This document shows, in pieces, positions 1-8,395 of a stretch of 42,774 bases of DNA. The notes under the pieces are model-generated. The model saw nothing but the letters and a program-made list of their open reading frames with translations. It was not told where the DNA came from and made no database searches. The stretch is from Eubacterium sp. GTDB lineage: Bacteria; Bacillota; Clostridia; Peptostreptococcales; Anaerovoracaceae. Location of the stretch: positions 1-42,774 of the forward strand of contig JAFWJS010000055.1 in NCBI GenBank assembly GCA_017511535.1, written 5' to 3'. The position numbers and the translations under genes were made by a program. Position 1 is the first letter of the stretch, and the number at the start of each line of letters is the position of its first letter.

Positions 1-436
1 ACCGGAGATCTCAGCGGATAACGCAGCGGTCAGTGATCCTGATATCTCAGGTAATGTAATCGAGCTTAAGCTCACGCTGGAGCCGGGGTCGGCAAAGCGT
101 TCAGGAGTAAAGCTTTTCTGCAGCGGTGAGAATGAAACGCTGCTGTATTATGACCGGGAACAGGGGCTGGTAGTTTTTGACAGAAAGAGATCAGGCATCC
201 GGATAACAGGAAACGACAGAGATGTGGACCGCCGTGTATGTGAAGTCGGCGTGAAAGAAAGCATAGAACTCGATCTTTTCCTGGATGTAAGTTCTCTGGA
301 AGCTTTTATCGACGGAGGCCGGCATACGATGACCGGCAACGTCTATCCTGACCCTGAAACGGCAAAGGGGATACAGTTCTTTGCCGAAGAAGGCAGCGCC
401 TCATTTAAGAATGTGGAAAAGTATGATATCGGCTGA
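1..436 (+). CDS. GH32 beta-fructosidase / sucrose-6-phosphate hydrolase, C-terminal part
   Basis: The reading frame is open from the left edge and stops at 434-436, so only about 144 C-terminal residues are present. The visible part matches the beta-sandwich module that follows the five-bladed propeller in glycoside hydrolase family 32: a strand with GVKLF, then LLYYDR, a VFDRKRSG stretch, LDLFLDVSSLEAFIDGG and a late VYPDP. These enzymes hydrolyse sucrose, sucrose-6-phosphate or fructans. The catalytic propeller lies outside the window, so substrate (ScrB/SacA-like or fructanase) cannot be decided. No signal peptide can be assessed. No clear terminator follows, so read-through into the next plus-strand gene is possible. 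Family call is firm; exact enzyme is not. Confidence 0.85.
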   Translation, partial: PEISADNAAVSDPDISGNVIELKLTLEPGSAKRSGVKLFCSGENETLLYYDREQGLVVFDRKRSGIRITGNDRDVDRRVCEVGVKESIELDLFLDVSSLEAFIDGGRHTMTGNVYPDPETAKGIQFFAEEGSASFKNVEKYDIG

Positions 437-468
437 TACCGTACAGGACCCGCGATATATCAAAGGTG

Positions 469-474
469 TATAAT
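469..474 (+). promoter_or_regulatory. Possible -10 box before the HD-domain gene
   Basis: A perfect TATAAT lies 49 bases before the ATG at 524. No convincing -35 box is found 16-18 bases upstream, so this is a weak promoter call. A short GAGAC/GTCTC inverted repeat lies between it and the ribosome binding site. Confidence 0.35.
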
Positions 475-523
475 AAGATCAGATCAATGAGACATCGTCT
501 GTCTCAGGAAAGAGAGAGCAAAC

Positions 524-2620
524 ATGGCATATACAGCACTGGAAAAAATGCGCAGGATCAACGAAGAGAAATATAAATGCGATATCGGTCCTGTGCAGCC
601 GACACTGTATCATTCTGAGCAGGGCAGCTTTGATCTGAAATCATGCGCGCTGCGATTCATTCATGAAAGATGCGAAGGCCTCAGATTCAGCAGAAAGATA
701 GAAGAGGAAGAAGAAAAAACGGGTAAATATCAGGGGGTAAGCACTGCTCCCGGACAGATACCTTACAATATGCAGATGGATATCAACAGACTCTGTCTGG
801 AGCGTGAGCTGGAAAAGTTCCTTGATTCCGGCGCTACACAGGATGCCTATACTGTTTACTACTGTTTCCTGGAGATCTTCCTGGGGAGCTATGCGAAATC
901 AAAGCGGATGGTAGAGCTGCTCAGCGAATATGAGATCAACGGCAGCTCGCTCCTTATCAAGCACAGAGACCATTATTCTCATTCGGTATACGTTTTCGCG
1001 CTGGGGCTTGCGATATATGAGTCGAATGAAAACTACCGCAGGACGTTCAATAAGTTCTATCATTTCGATACGGAAAGCGACGATGCGGGGAATTCTCACG
1101 CCGCGGCTACGTTCTTCCTGGCATACTGGGGGCTGACGTCGCTTTTCCACGATATCGGTTATCCTTTCGAGCTGCCGTTTGAGCAGGTGCTGTCATATTT
1201 TGAGCTTGAGGATGAAGAACGCGGAAAGAACACGCCGTTCCTGGCATATAAGAACATACATGTGATGACAGACCTCGGCGATCAGGCCAAGGCTCGGTTT
1301 GAGGAGCTGTATGGCAGAGAATTCAAGACTGTTGACGAGCTGCTGGCGTATGATATCACCCGGAAGCTCGGAGAAATGTATGGATTCTCAGAAAGCTATA
1401 TGCTGGATGTCATGAAAAACAAGGCTGTGGCGCCGGAGAACTCCAACTACCATATGGATCACGGCTATTTCAGCGCGCTGAGACTGTTCCAGGGCCTGAC
1501 AGAGGCGATGGGGATCGATTCGCAGAATAAGAGTGAGGCATGGACAGACGATTTTCAGACTGCGCATATAGATGCGCTGAGTGCTATCGCGCTTCATAAC
1601 ATAATATTCAAATATTCAGTCGCATTCGTCAAGACCAAAGGCCTGCCGCCGCTTCCGATGGATATTCATCCGCTGGCATGGCTGCTTATGATCTGCGACG
1701 AGCTGCAGTGCTGGGACCGTACTGCATACGGGCGCAATTCCAGGACACAGCTTCAGCCGATGGGAGCAGGATTCAATTTCCGTAACGACCGCCTCGTTGT
1801 AAGATATCTTTTTGACGAGGATGAACAGGATAAGATAGATACGTATCTTGAACAATATGTCGCGTGGAAATCATCCGGCAGAAAGGGGCAGGAGCCAAAG
1901 CTCAAGGCGTACAGTGATATCGCGAATGAAAAGAAGACTTTCACAAATGAGATCAAGAAGATCGTAGATACTTCAGGCATGCCGCTCATAGTCGTATGTG
2001 ACATCGCTCCGGTGAACAGAGGCAGTAAGCAGCTCTATCTTTCAAACAGTAACTTCCTTCACCTTCATGACTTCGCTGTGGCGCTTAATGCCCGCTACGC
2101 TCACGCTGGTGAGGAGAAAAATGTAGATCAGAAAACACTGGAAGAAGAGTTTGCGGGGCTTTCGCTGGAATACAAGATCACCAGCATTGACCAGGCGAAA
2201 AATTTCGGCCGCTATCTGAACGCGATACATTGCTTCTATTCTGACCGCTCGGTTGACTATGATGTTCTGAAAGAATTTACTCCTGAGCAGATCAACTGCC
2301 TGGGTCCGATGGAATATGAGCGCTGGGTCAGGTATCTTAATTCGATGGGGTGGAGCTGCGGCGACCTTTACGAGAAGATCCCGGTGCCTGACGGAGTGGA
2401 TGAGGAGTCATTCCGTGAAACGCTCTGCGTACAGATGCGGTGTAATAAATATGCCATGTCAGGAGATGAGCTGACAGGCGCGAAGATCTATGAGAGATAC
2501 TGTGAGCTTCCGGCAGACTATAAGGATAAGGACAGTCTGCCTTTCAACAGCATGCTCCAGCTTGTCAGGAAGTTTGACGGCCTGAGGATCTATCAGTTTT
2601 CCACCGGGCCTCGTGCATGA
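524..2620 (+). CDS. HD-superfamily phosphohydrolase-like protein with RyR-like C-terminus
   Basis: A 698-residue soluble protein with no signal peptide. The central part carries an HD-type metal site: H147 and H150 in HRDHYSHSV, then H209-D210 in LFHDIGYPFE, which resembles the HDIGHxPF motif of dNTPase/SAMHD1-like HD domains, and a later HMDHGYFSA (H310-H313) helix that could supply further ligands. The last ~100 residues contain MEYERWVRYLNSMGW and, further on, ELPADYKDKD, a pattern like the ryanodine-receptor (RyR) repeat found in some bacterial signalling proteins. The substrate is unknown; nucleotide or cyclic-nucleotide phosphohydrolysis is a family-based inference. It is not HD-GYP, because the second HHExxDGxGYP block is absent. 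The gene starts a plus-strand chain running to the terminator at 7951, with AGGAAAGAGAG as ribosome binding site. Confidence 0.6.
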   Translation: MAYTALEKMRRINEEKYKCDIGPVQPTLYHSEQGSFDLKSCALRFIHERCEGLRFSRKIEEEEEKTGKYQGVSTAPGQIPYNMQMDINRLCLERELEKFLDSGATQDAYTVYYCFLEIFLGSYAKSKRMVELLSEYEINGSSLLIKHRDHYSHSVYVFALGLAIYESNENYRRTFNKFYHFDTESDDAGNSHAAATFFLAYWGLTSLFHDIGYPFELPFEQVLSYFELEDEERGKNTPFLAYKNIHVMTDLGDQAKARFEELYGREFKTVDELLAYDITRKLGEMYGFSESYMLDVMKNKAVAPENSNYHMDHGYFSALRLFQGLTEAMGIDSQNKSEAWTDDFQTAHIDALSAIALHNIIFKYSVAFVKTKGLPPLPMDIHPLAWLLMICDELQCWDRTAYGRNSRTQLQPMGAGFNFRNDRLVVRYLFDEDEQDKIDTYLEQYVAWKSSGRKGQEPKLKAYSDIANEKKTFTNEIKKIVDTSGMPLIVVCDIAPVNRGSKQLYLSNSNFLHLHDFAVALNARYAHAGEEKNVDQKTLEEEFAGLSLEYKITSIDQAKNFGRYLNAIHCFYSDRSVDYDVLKEFTPEQINCLGPMEYERWVRYLNSMGWSCGDLYEKIPVPDGVDEESFRETLCVQMRCNKYAMSGDELTGAKIYERYCELPADYKDKDSLPFNSMLQLVRKFDGLRIYQFSTGPRA

Positions 2621-2696
2621 CAGGGTCAGGGCTGACGCGGCGGACTGAGATCAGAGATAACGGTAACATATTGCTGAGTTGAATAAAGGAGTGGAT

Positions 2697-3317
2697 ATGC
2701 AAAGATTTCTGGCGCTTATTATGGCACTGATCCTGTCAGTGTCTGTTCTTGCAGGATGCGGAAACAAAGAGAAAGATACTGAAAAAGCAGATCAGGGAGC
2801 GATACAGTCGCTAAAGACAATGGGTGATCTGGCATCGCTTGAGAGAGAAGAAGAACAGAGCTCAGTCGGAAACGGCAAAGCTGTATTTGCCTTTAAATAC
2901 GGCGGCACATATTATCGTGTTACAGCAGATCTGACGGAGGAGACAGAGAAGGAATATATAGACGTGGATATCCTTGAAGAGGGATATGAGGAAAAACAAA
3001 GGGAGATCCTGGCGCCGGTCGAAATAACGAAAATCGAAGATCTGAGCGAGCAGATACTGCCGCAGGAAGATCTTGACGCTCTGGCAGGTAAGACCGGGAA
3101 AGAGCTGGTCGATGAAGGCTGGACCTACTCAGGCAGCTATAACCTGGAAGAGATGCAGGTATGGATGGTGAACGGGCCGTTTGAATATACTGTTGTATTC
3201 GATGGAAATATCGATGAAGAGAATTCTGATGATTTCGATATAGAGAAAGCGACGAAGGATATGAAAGTGAAGTCGGCAGAGTTCAATGCTCTTGGCGATG
3301 CCGCGAATGTGGAATAG
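2697..3317 (+). CDS. Putative lipoprotein of unknown function
   Basis: A 206-residue acidic lipoprotein. The ATG at 2697 is chosen over an in-frame TTG at 2679 because AAAGGAG lies five bases before it and because it gives a clean lipoprotein signal: short basic start, hydrophobic core, and lipobox LAGC with C21 as the lipidated residue. The mature part begins GNKEK and is rich in Glu and Asp. It contains a repeated theme of a predicted beta strand (AVFAFKYGGTYYRVTADL) followed by a GKTGKELVDEGW segment, which hints at small alpha/beta domains. I do not recognise a family. It lies 13 bases before the SGNH hydrolase gene and is probably co-transcribed with it. Expected location is the outer face of the cytoplasmic membrane. 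Confidence 0.75.
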   Translation: MQRFLALIMALILSVSVLAGCGNKEKDTEKADQGAIQSLKTMGDLASLEREEEQSSVGNGKAVFAFKYGGTYYRVTADLTEETEKEYIDVDILEEGYEEKQREILAPVEITKIEDLSEQILPQEDLDALAGKTGKELVDEGWTYSGSYNLEEMQVWMVNGPFEYTVVFDGNIDEENSDDFDIEKATKDMKVKSAEFNALGDAANVE

Positions 3318-3330
3318 AGGAACAGGGGAA

Positions 3331-3876
3331 ATGAAGATACTTTGTATAGGAGATTCCAATACGTTTGGATTTGACCCGAGGTCATTCATAGGAGAAAGGT
3401 ATCCCGAAAAGTCGCGCTGGACGGAGCGGCTGAAAGGGCATGAAGTGATCAACTGGGGCATCAACGGTATCACAGTCCCGGGAGATCATACTGTTTTCAC
3501 TGACCTCGTCAGAAGAAAAGATCCGGACCTTGTGATCGTGATGCTTGGGACCAATGACCTTCTGGAAGGGGCGGATGCTGAGACGACGTCGCGCCATATG
3601 GCAGATTTTCTTGACTCTCTTAACGTGACAGGGAAGAAGATATTGCTGATAGCACCTCCGCCATTACAGTACAGCGGGGAAGTGCAGAGCAGCAGGATTA
3701 TCGGAGAATCAGAGAAGCTGGGAAAGCTGTACCGTGAAACAGCGGCAGAGAAGGGCTGTCTGTTTGCTGACGCGGGAGAGTGGGACATAGAGCTTGTCTT
3801 TGACGGGGTGCATTTCTCAGAGACCGGACATGCGGCGTTTGCAGAAGAACTGTTGAAAGTTCTGTCTGTTTTCTGA
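3331..3876 (+). CDS. SGNH/GDSL-family hydrolase (esterase/lipase-like)
   Basis: About 181 residues, typical for a single SGNH domain. Block I is at the very start (MKILCIGDSNTFG, nucleophile Ser9), block III is GTNDLL, and block V is DGVHFSETGH, which supplies the Asp and His of the triad. Such enzymes deacylate or deacetylate lipids, carbohydrates or cell-wall substituents; the substrate here is unknown. The start at 3331 is chosen because the conserved block I normally begins a few residues into the protein; an upstream in-frame start would overlap the lipoprotein gene. It lacks a signal peptide, so a cytoplasmic location is likely. AGGGG lies close upstream. It sits between a lipoprotein and oligoendopeptidase F in the same transcription direction. 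Confidence 0.87.
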   Translation: MKILCIGDSNTFGFDPRSFIGERYPEKSRWTERLKGHEVINWGINGITVPGDHTVFTDLVRRKDPDLVIVMLGTNDLLEGADAETTSRHMADFLDSLNVTGKKILLIAPPPLQYSGEVQSSRIIGESEKLGKLYRETAAEKGCLFADAGEWDIELVFDGVHFSETGHAAFAEELLKVLSVF

Positions 3877-3906
3877 TATTGAACAAGCAGACTTGGAGGA
3901 CATGAA

Positions 3907-5715
3907 ATGAAAAGAAATGAAGTACCGGAAGAGCAGACGTGGGACTTAGGGCTTATATATAAAAGCCCTGAGGATGCCTGGCAGGAAGCCGATAAACAGC
4001 TGAAGCTTGCCGAGCGGCTTGAGCAGGACTATAAAGGAAAGCTGAACGACGCGCTGTCGATAGTCGACTGCCTTCACCTCTATGAGGATATGTGCGCCGC
4101 GGCAGACAGATTCTGCATATATTTCTCTCTTGACAGGGAGACAGACTACTCAGACGCGGAAACTGTATCAAATGCGAACAAAGCGGAAAGCATCGTTACG
4201 GATATCATGACCAGGACTGCATTCATTGAAAGTGAGATACTTGAAGCAGATGACGATGTGCTGGAGGAAGCGGTAAAGAAAGGCGGAACAGTCTCGATCT
4301 ATCTCAGGAAACTGATCAGAAGAAAACCGCATTTCCTGCAGCCTGAAACAGAGAAGGTGCTGGCGGCTCTCGGAGAATTCATGGAGACTCCGTATGAGGT
4401 ATATAATCAGGCGAAGCTTTCTGACATGAGATTCAGCGACTTCACTGTGAACGGCAGATCATATCCGATGACGTATTCGCTGTTTGAGGATGAATATGAA
4501 TACGAGAAAGATACCGATGTGAGAAGAGCTGCCTTCAGGCACTTTTCTGACAAGGCCAGAGAATATGAGAATGTGACTGCGGCAGCTTATAACGCATATG
4601 TCTGCAGAGATAAAAGAATGGCGGATCTAAGAGGATTCGACAGCGTGTTCGATTATCTTCTTTTCGATGAAGAGGTATCCAGAGACCTGTATGACAGACA
4701 GATAGATGTTATAATGGACAAACTCGCGCCTCAAATGAGAAGATATGCCGAGCTGGTCAGGAGGACGCATGGTCTGGACAGGATGACTTTCGCTGACCTG
4801 AAGCTTCCGGTAGATCCGGACTATGATCCGAGAGTCAGCATGGAGGACGCAGAAAAGTATATCGCATACGGCCTTTCTGTCATGGGAGACGACTATGTGT
4901 CCATGGTCCGTCAGGCTTTCAGAGAAAGATGGTTTGACTACTGCACGAACGACGGCAAATGCACAGGCGGGTTCTGCGAGAGTCCTTATGGAGTTCCGGC
5001 GTCGTTCATCCTTCTGTCGTTCCAGAACAGGATGTCTGATGTATTCACTCTGGCACACGAGCTGGGTCATGCAGGACATTTCAAGGCATGCAATGACGCT
5101 CAGGGGTATTTTGATACTCAGGTCCCGATGTACTATGTTGAATCACCGAGCACGATAAATGAGCTTCTGCTCACAGGATATCTCGGTAAGACGAGCACAG
5201 ACCCGAGATTCAGAAGATGGGTACTCGGGAATACAGTAGGGAATACGTATTATCATAACTGTGTGACGCATCTGCTTGAGGCAGCGTATCAGCGTGAGGT
5301 ATATAAGGTAGTCGATGCAGGAGGAAGCGTACAGGCGGATACACTGTCAGGCATATATAAGGATGTGCTTAAGAAGTTCTGGGGAGATACTGTAGAGCTG
5401 ACAGAAGGAGCGGAACTCACATGGATGCGTCAGCCTCATTATTATATGGGACTCTATTCATATACATATTCCGCCAGCCTGACGATCTCTACAGGTATGT
5501 ATAAGAGGATATCTGAAGAAGGAGAGAATGCTGTGGAGGATTGGAAGAGAGCCCTCAGGGCAGGAAGCACCGTAACGCCTCTCGGATTTGCGGAAATGGC
5601 AGGCGTGGATATCTCCACAGAGAAACCGCTTCTTGACATGATAGACTACATCGGGTCCATGATAGACGAGATGTATGAGCTCACAGATCAGCTTGGCGGC
5701 GAAGGGTCAGTTTAA
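3907..5715 (+). CDS. pepF: Oligoendopeptidase F, M3 family metallopeptidase
   Basis: A 602-residue cytoplasmic zinc peptidase that cleaves short peptides, feeding amino acids back to metabolism. The zinc site is HELGH at residues 384-388, with the third ligand expected at E412 in the YYVESPST segment, the spacing seen in family M3. The length fits PepF (about 600). The N-terminal EQTWDLGLIYKSPEDAW is characteristic of the M3B family. GGAGG lies six bases before the ATG at 3907; a competing ATG at 3902 is followed at once by a stop. It is preceded by the SGNH gene (30 bases) and followed by the glutaminase gene (46 bases), a peptide and amino-acid salvage context. Confidence 0.95.
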   Translation: MKRNEVPEEQTWDLGLIYKSPEDAWQEADKQLKLAERLEQDYKGKLNDALSIVDCLHLYEDMCAAADRFCIYFSLDRETDYSDAETVSNANKAESIVTDIMTRTAFIESEILEADDDVLEEAVKKGGTVSIYLRKLIRRKPHFLQPETEKVLAALGEFMETPYEVYNQAKLSDMRFSDFTVNGRSYPMTYSLFEDEYEYEKDTDVRRAAFRHFSDKAREYENVTAAAYNAYVCRDKRMADLRGFDSVFDYLLFDEEVSRDLYDRQIDVIMDKLAPQMRRYAELVRRTHGLDRMTFADLKLPVDPDYDPRVSMEDAEKYIAYGLSVMGDDYVSMVRQAFRERWFDYCTNDGKCTGGFCESPYGVPASFILLSFQNRMSDVFTLAHELGHAGHFKACNDAQGYFDTQVPMYYVESPSTINELLLTGYLGKTSTDPRFRRWVLGNTVGNTYYHNCVTHLLEAAYQREVYKVVDAGGSVQADTLSGIYKDVLKKFWGDTVELTEGAELTWMRQPHYYMGLYSYTYSASLTISTGMYKRISEEGENAVEDWKRALRAGSTVTPLGFAEMAGVDISTEKPLLDMIDYIGSMIDEMYELTDQLGGEGSV

Positions 5716-5761
5716 AGTCATAAGTACGAAGAAAAAAGATCAGAAGGCAGAGGTAGGTAAT

Positions 5762-6775
5762 ATGTCAGATTCATTTCTGCTTATATCTCATGATGAAGCT
5801 GTACGGATAGTTGATGAAGCCATGGATACCGCGAGACAGGAGATACCGAAAGGTGCTGTCGCGGACTATATCCCTGAGCTTGGGAAAGGTGATCCGGAGA
5901 AGCTGGGGATCTGTATTTATCCGCTCGAGGGCGAAAAAATAAAAGCCGGTGACTGCGAAGACAGATTCACTATGCAGTCGATATCCAAGATATTCTCGCT
6001 GTGCATAGCGCTTGAGCTGCTTGGACCAGGGAAAGTGTTCGAGAAGATAGGCGCGGAGCCTTCAGGCGAGGCATTCAACTCTCTCGTGGAGCTGGACCTG
6101 AATTCCAACAAGCCGTATAATCCTCTGATCAATTCAGGAGCCATAGCGGTAGCGGGTATGCTGATCGAAGAAGTGACTTTCCATGATATGCAGATATTCG
6201 CCAGAGAATTATGCGATGATGACGGTATAGCTCTGAACCATGCTGTCTATGACTCGGAAATGGCTACATGTTCCAGAAACAGAGCGATAGCGTATCTGCT
6301 GGAGAGCAAAGGCATAATTGACACTGACGTAGAGGACGCGCTCCGCTTCTACACAAAGATGTGTTCTCTTGAAGCAAACGCGGAATCGCTTGCCACTTTC
6401 GCCAATCGTCTTGCTAACGACGGCGTAGGCAACAGATCGGGAAAGCGTTATCTTTCTGCAGAGACGGTAAGAATAGTAAAGACATTGATGCTCACTTGCG
6501 GTATGTATGACGGCTCAGGCACATACGCTGTTGAAGTTGGCATCCCGACCAAATCAGGCGTTGGCGGCGGTCTTATGGCTGTGTCAAACAACCGTGCGGG
6601 CATCGGCGTATTCGGCCCGGCGCTGGACAAAAAGGGCAACAGCATAGCGGGGTGCAGGCTCCTTAAAGAGATATCAAACAGACTGCATCTTTCTTTGTTC
6701 TACAATACCAGCTTCATGTCAGCTGCCCCGAAAGATTATTCACTGAATGAATTCAAACAGTCTAATGAATCATAG
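5762..6775 (+). CDS. glsA: Glutaminase (serine-dependent)
   Basis: A 337-residue enzyme hydrolysing L-glutamine to glutamate and ammonia. The diagnostic elements of the beta-lactamase-like glutaminase fold are present: FTMQSISK with catalytic Ser73 and Lys76 (SxxK), NSGAIAVAGM, and a glycine-rich IPTKSGVGGGLMAV near the C-terminus. The frame is open further upstream to 5675, but that stretch overlaps pepF; the ATG at 5762 gives the usual N-terminus and follows a purine-rich AGAGGTAGG. Length is slightly longer than the common 305-310 residues, mainly at both ends. It lies downstream of pepF, suggesting linked peptide and glutamine catabolism. The cytoplasm is the expected site. Confidence 0.95.
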   Translation: MSDSFLLISHDEAVRIVDEAMDTARQEIPKGAVADYIPELGKGDPEKLGICIYPLEGEKIKAGDCEDRFTMQSISKIFSLCIALELLGPGKVFEKIGAEPSGEAFNSLVELDLNSNKPYNPLINSGAIAVAGMLIEEVTFHDMQIFARELCDDDGIALNHAVYDSEMATCSRNRAIAYLLESKGIIDTDVEDALRFYTKMCSLEANAESLATFANRLANDGVGNRSGKRYLSAETVRIVKTLMLTCGMYDGSGTYAVEVGIPTKSGVGGGLMAVSNNRAGIGVFGPALDKKGNSIAGCRLLKEISNRLHLSLFYNTSFMSAAPKDYSLNEFKQSNES

Positions 6776-6799
6776 TACACTGGAGAGGATAGAGAAGAT

Positions 6800-7942
6800 A
6801 TGACTGAAAGACTTGCAGCAGTTCCGCCGATGGGCTGGAACTCATGGAACACTCTGTATGACGACTACAATGAAGAGACAGTAAAACAGATGGCAGACGT
6901 CATGGTGGAAGAGGGATATCTGGACTGCGGATACAGATACCTCATTCTGGACGACTGCTGGGCAGAGCGGGAGCGAGACGAGAACGGATGTCTCGTGCCG
7001 TCTCATGAGAAATTTCCTGACGGGCTGGAGCCGGTCATAGAATATGTCCATAATAAGGGTCTCAGGTTCGGTATCTACGGCTGCTGCGGTGTAAAGACAT
7101 GCGCGGGATATCCCGGAAGCTTTGAGCATGAGAAACAGGATGCGGAGGCATTCGCGGCCTGGGGAGTGGATTATCTGAAATATGACAACTGCTACAGGCC
7201 GACCGCTCAGAAGGCTGATATGCTTTACAGGAGGATGAGCTACGCGCTCAGAAACAGCGGAAGAGATATAGTGCTTGCCGCGTGTCAGTGGGGAAGAGAA
7301 GAAGTGGAACGCTGGATCAGATCGACCGGAGCGCACACTTACAGATCAACGATAGATATAAGGGACAACTGGGAATCAGTAAAGAGCATAGCGGATAAGA
7401 GGATCCTGCATCTCGAGGAAGGCGGACCGTGCTGCCATAACGATATGGATATGCTGGTAGTCGGCATGAATGGAGGAGGCTCCAATCCGGAGACTACAGC
7501 AGAAGGCTGCAGCCTCGCTGAATATCAGACACACTTCGCGCTGTGGGCTTTGCTGGATTCGCCGTTGATCATGGGATGTGACATCAGAAAGATCGACGAT
7601 GACAGCAGAAATATATTGCAGAACAGAGATCTGATCGCGATCAATCAGGATCCGGAGGCCAGGACATGCTATATGCTTTCCTGTGAGTGCAGCCCGGGGA
7701 CGTTCGCCCTTGTAAGGCCTCTCTCGGACGGTAGCCTGGCGGCAGGGGTCTTCAATTTCAGCGAGGAAAACATGAAAGCCGGTTTCACGTTCTGGGATCT
7801 CGGTATCTCTGCCGCTGCGGGTCAGAAGCTGCGGTTCCGTGACTGCCTGACGCATGAAGACATGGGCGTGCTTACAGAGAGCTGCTGTATAAGGCTGGAT
7901 CCACATGAATGTAAAGTGTTCAGAATGTGGAATGCCGGATAA
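6800..7942 (+). CDS. Alpha-galactosidase, GH27
   Basis: A 380-residue intracellular glycosidase without signal peptide, removing terminal alpha-galactose from oligosaccharides such as raffinose or melibiose. The GH27 start MGWNSWNT is intact. The nucleophile is D129 in YLKYDNC and the acid/base is D186 in RSTIDIRDNW, placed as in human alpha-galactosidase A. Further signatures are LDDCWAERERD, FGIYGCCG, NDMDMLVVG and LLDSPLIMG. A short C-terminal beta domain completes the protein. Alpha-N-acetylgalactosaminidase activity cannot be excluded in this family. It is the last gene of the plus-strand run beginning near 524; a terminator follows eight bases after the stop codon. The upstream GH32 end suggests raffinose-family sugar use. 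Confidence 0.93.
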   Translation: MTERLAAVPPMGWNSWNTLYDDYNEETVKQMADVMVEEGYLDCGYRYLILDDCWAERERDENGCLVPSHEKFPDGLEPVIEYVHNKGLRFGIYGCCGVKTCAGYPGSFEHEKQDAEAFAAWGVDYLKYDNCYRPTAQKADMLYRRMSYALRNSGRDIVLAACQWGREEVERWIRSTGAHTYRSTIDIRDNWESVKSIADKRILHLEEGGPCCHNDMDMLVVGMNGGGSNPETTAEGCSLAEYQTHFALWALLDSPLIMGCDIRKIDDDSRNILQNRDLIAINQDPEARTCYMLSCECSPGTFALVRPLSDGSLAAGVFNFSEENMKAGFTFWDLGISAAAGQKLRFRDCLTHEDMGVLTESCCIRLDPHECKVFRMWNAG

Positions 7943-7950
7943 GCATATTC

Positions 7951-7979
7951 GAGGTCTGATGATACAGGCCTCTTTTTTT
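7951..7979 (+). terminator. Intrinsic terminator after the alpha-galactosidase gene
   Basis: A six-base-pair stem GAGGTC/GGCCTC with a ten-base loop is followed by seven Ts. It closes the run of genes that starts near 524. Confidence 0.8.
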
Positions 7980-7983
7980 ACAT

Positions 7984-8009
7984 AGTATTTAGAAAATTAT
8001 CTAAATACT
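7984..8009. promoter_or_regulatory. Upstream palindromic operator of sdpR
   Basis: An imperfect palindrome with nine-base arms AGTATTTAG / CTAAATACT around AAAATTAT. It ends two bases before the -35 box. It shares the TATTTAG...CTAAATA half-sites with the second palindrome at 8042-8063. ArsR-family dimers bind such sites, so SdpR autoregulation is inferred. Confidence 0.8.
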
Positions 8010-8011
8010 TC

Positions 8012-8040
8012 TTGACAGGGAGCAGGGCATGCAATATATT
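8012..8040 (+). promoter_or_regulatory. Consensus sigma-A promoter of the sdpR operon
   Basis: The -35 box TTGACA (8012-8017) is separated by 17 bases from the -10 box TATATT (8035-8040). It sits between two related palindromes; the downstream one covers the expected transcription start. Confidence 0.85.
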
Positions 8041-8041
8041 A

Positions 8042-8063
8042 TATTTAGAAATATTTCTAAATA
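8042..8063. promoter_or_regulatory. Downstream palindromic operator of sdpR (perfect 22-bp palindrome)
   Basis: The arms TATTTAGAAAT / ATTTCTAAATA are exact reverse complements. The site directly follows the -10 box and would cover the transcription start, a position suited to repression. Its centre is 56 bases from the centre of the upstream operator. Confidence 0.85.
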
Positions 8064-8110
8064 GATGTAGACGGCCGGAACACATTATTACTGTCAACGG
8101 AGGAGAGGAA

Positions 8111-8395
8111 ATGGCTTTTGCTGAAACATTCAAGGCGCTGTCTGATCCGGTAAGGAGAGAAATACTGGAGCTGCTGAAGAAGGGGCCGCTCTCAGCAGGG
8201 GAGATAGGGTCGCACTTCGATATGACAGGTGCGACTATCTCGTATCACCTGAAGCTACTGAAAAAGGCAGACCTTATTTTCGAGACCAAAGATAAGAACT
8301 ACATATACTATCAGCTTAATACTACTGTGTTCGAAGAGATAATGCTATGGATCTCATCATTCAAAGGAGGTGAGCAGGATGCTGAAGGAAAATAG
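8111..8395 (+). CDS. sdpR: ArsR-family repressor, SdpR-like
   Basis: A 94-residue winged-helix regulator. It has the compact SdpR pattern: FKALSDPVRREILELLKKGPLSAGEI, then the recognition-helix region MTGATISYHLKLLKKADLI and the wing KDKNYIYYQL. No metal-binding CxC pair is present, which argues against an ArsR/SmtB metal sensor and for the SdpR branch. The ATG at 8111 has GGAGG 8 bases upstream; an in-frame upstream codon falls inside the promoter and is rejected. Its stop codon overlaps the sdpI start region by 17 bases, so the two genes are translationally linked. It probably represses its own operon through the palindromes at 7984-8009 and 8042-8063. In Bacillus subtilis, SdpR is sequestered at the membrane by toxin-bound SdpI; whether that holds here is unknown. 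Confidence 0.9.
   Translation: MAFAETFKALSDPVRREILELLKKGPLSAGEIGSHFDMTGATISYHLKLLKKADLIFETKDKNYIYYQLNTTVFEEIMLWISSFKGGEQDAEGK

Noticed and set aside
524..2620. HD-GYP cyclic di-GMP phosphodiesterase
   Set aside because: HDIGYP looks suggestive, but the defining HHExxDGxGYP block is absent and the motif better fits the dNTPase-like HDIGHxPF pattern.
7984..8063. Short CRISPR-like repeats
   Set aside because: There are only two palindromic copies, placed around a promoter, with no spacer array or cas genes; they fit operators.
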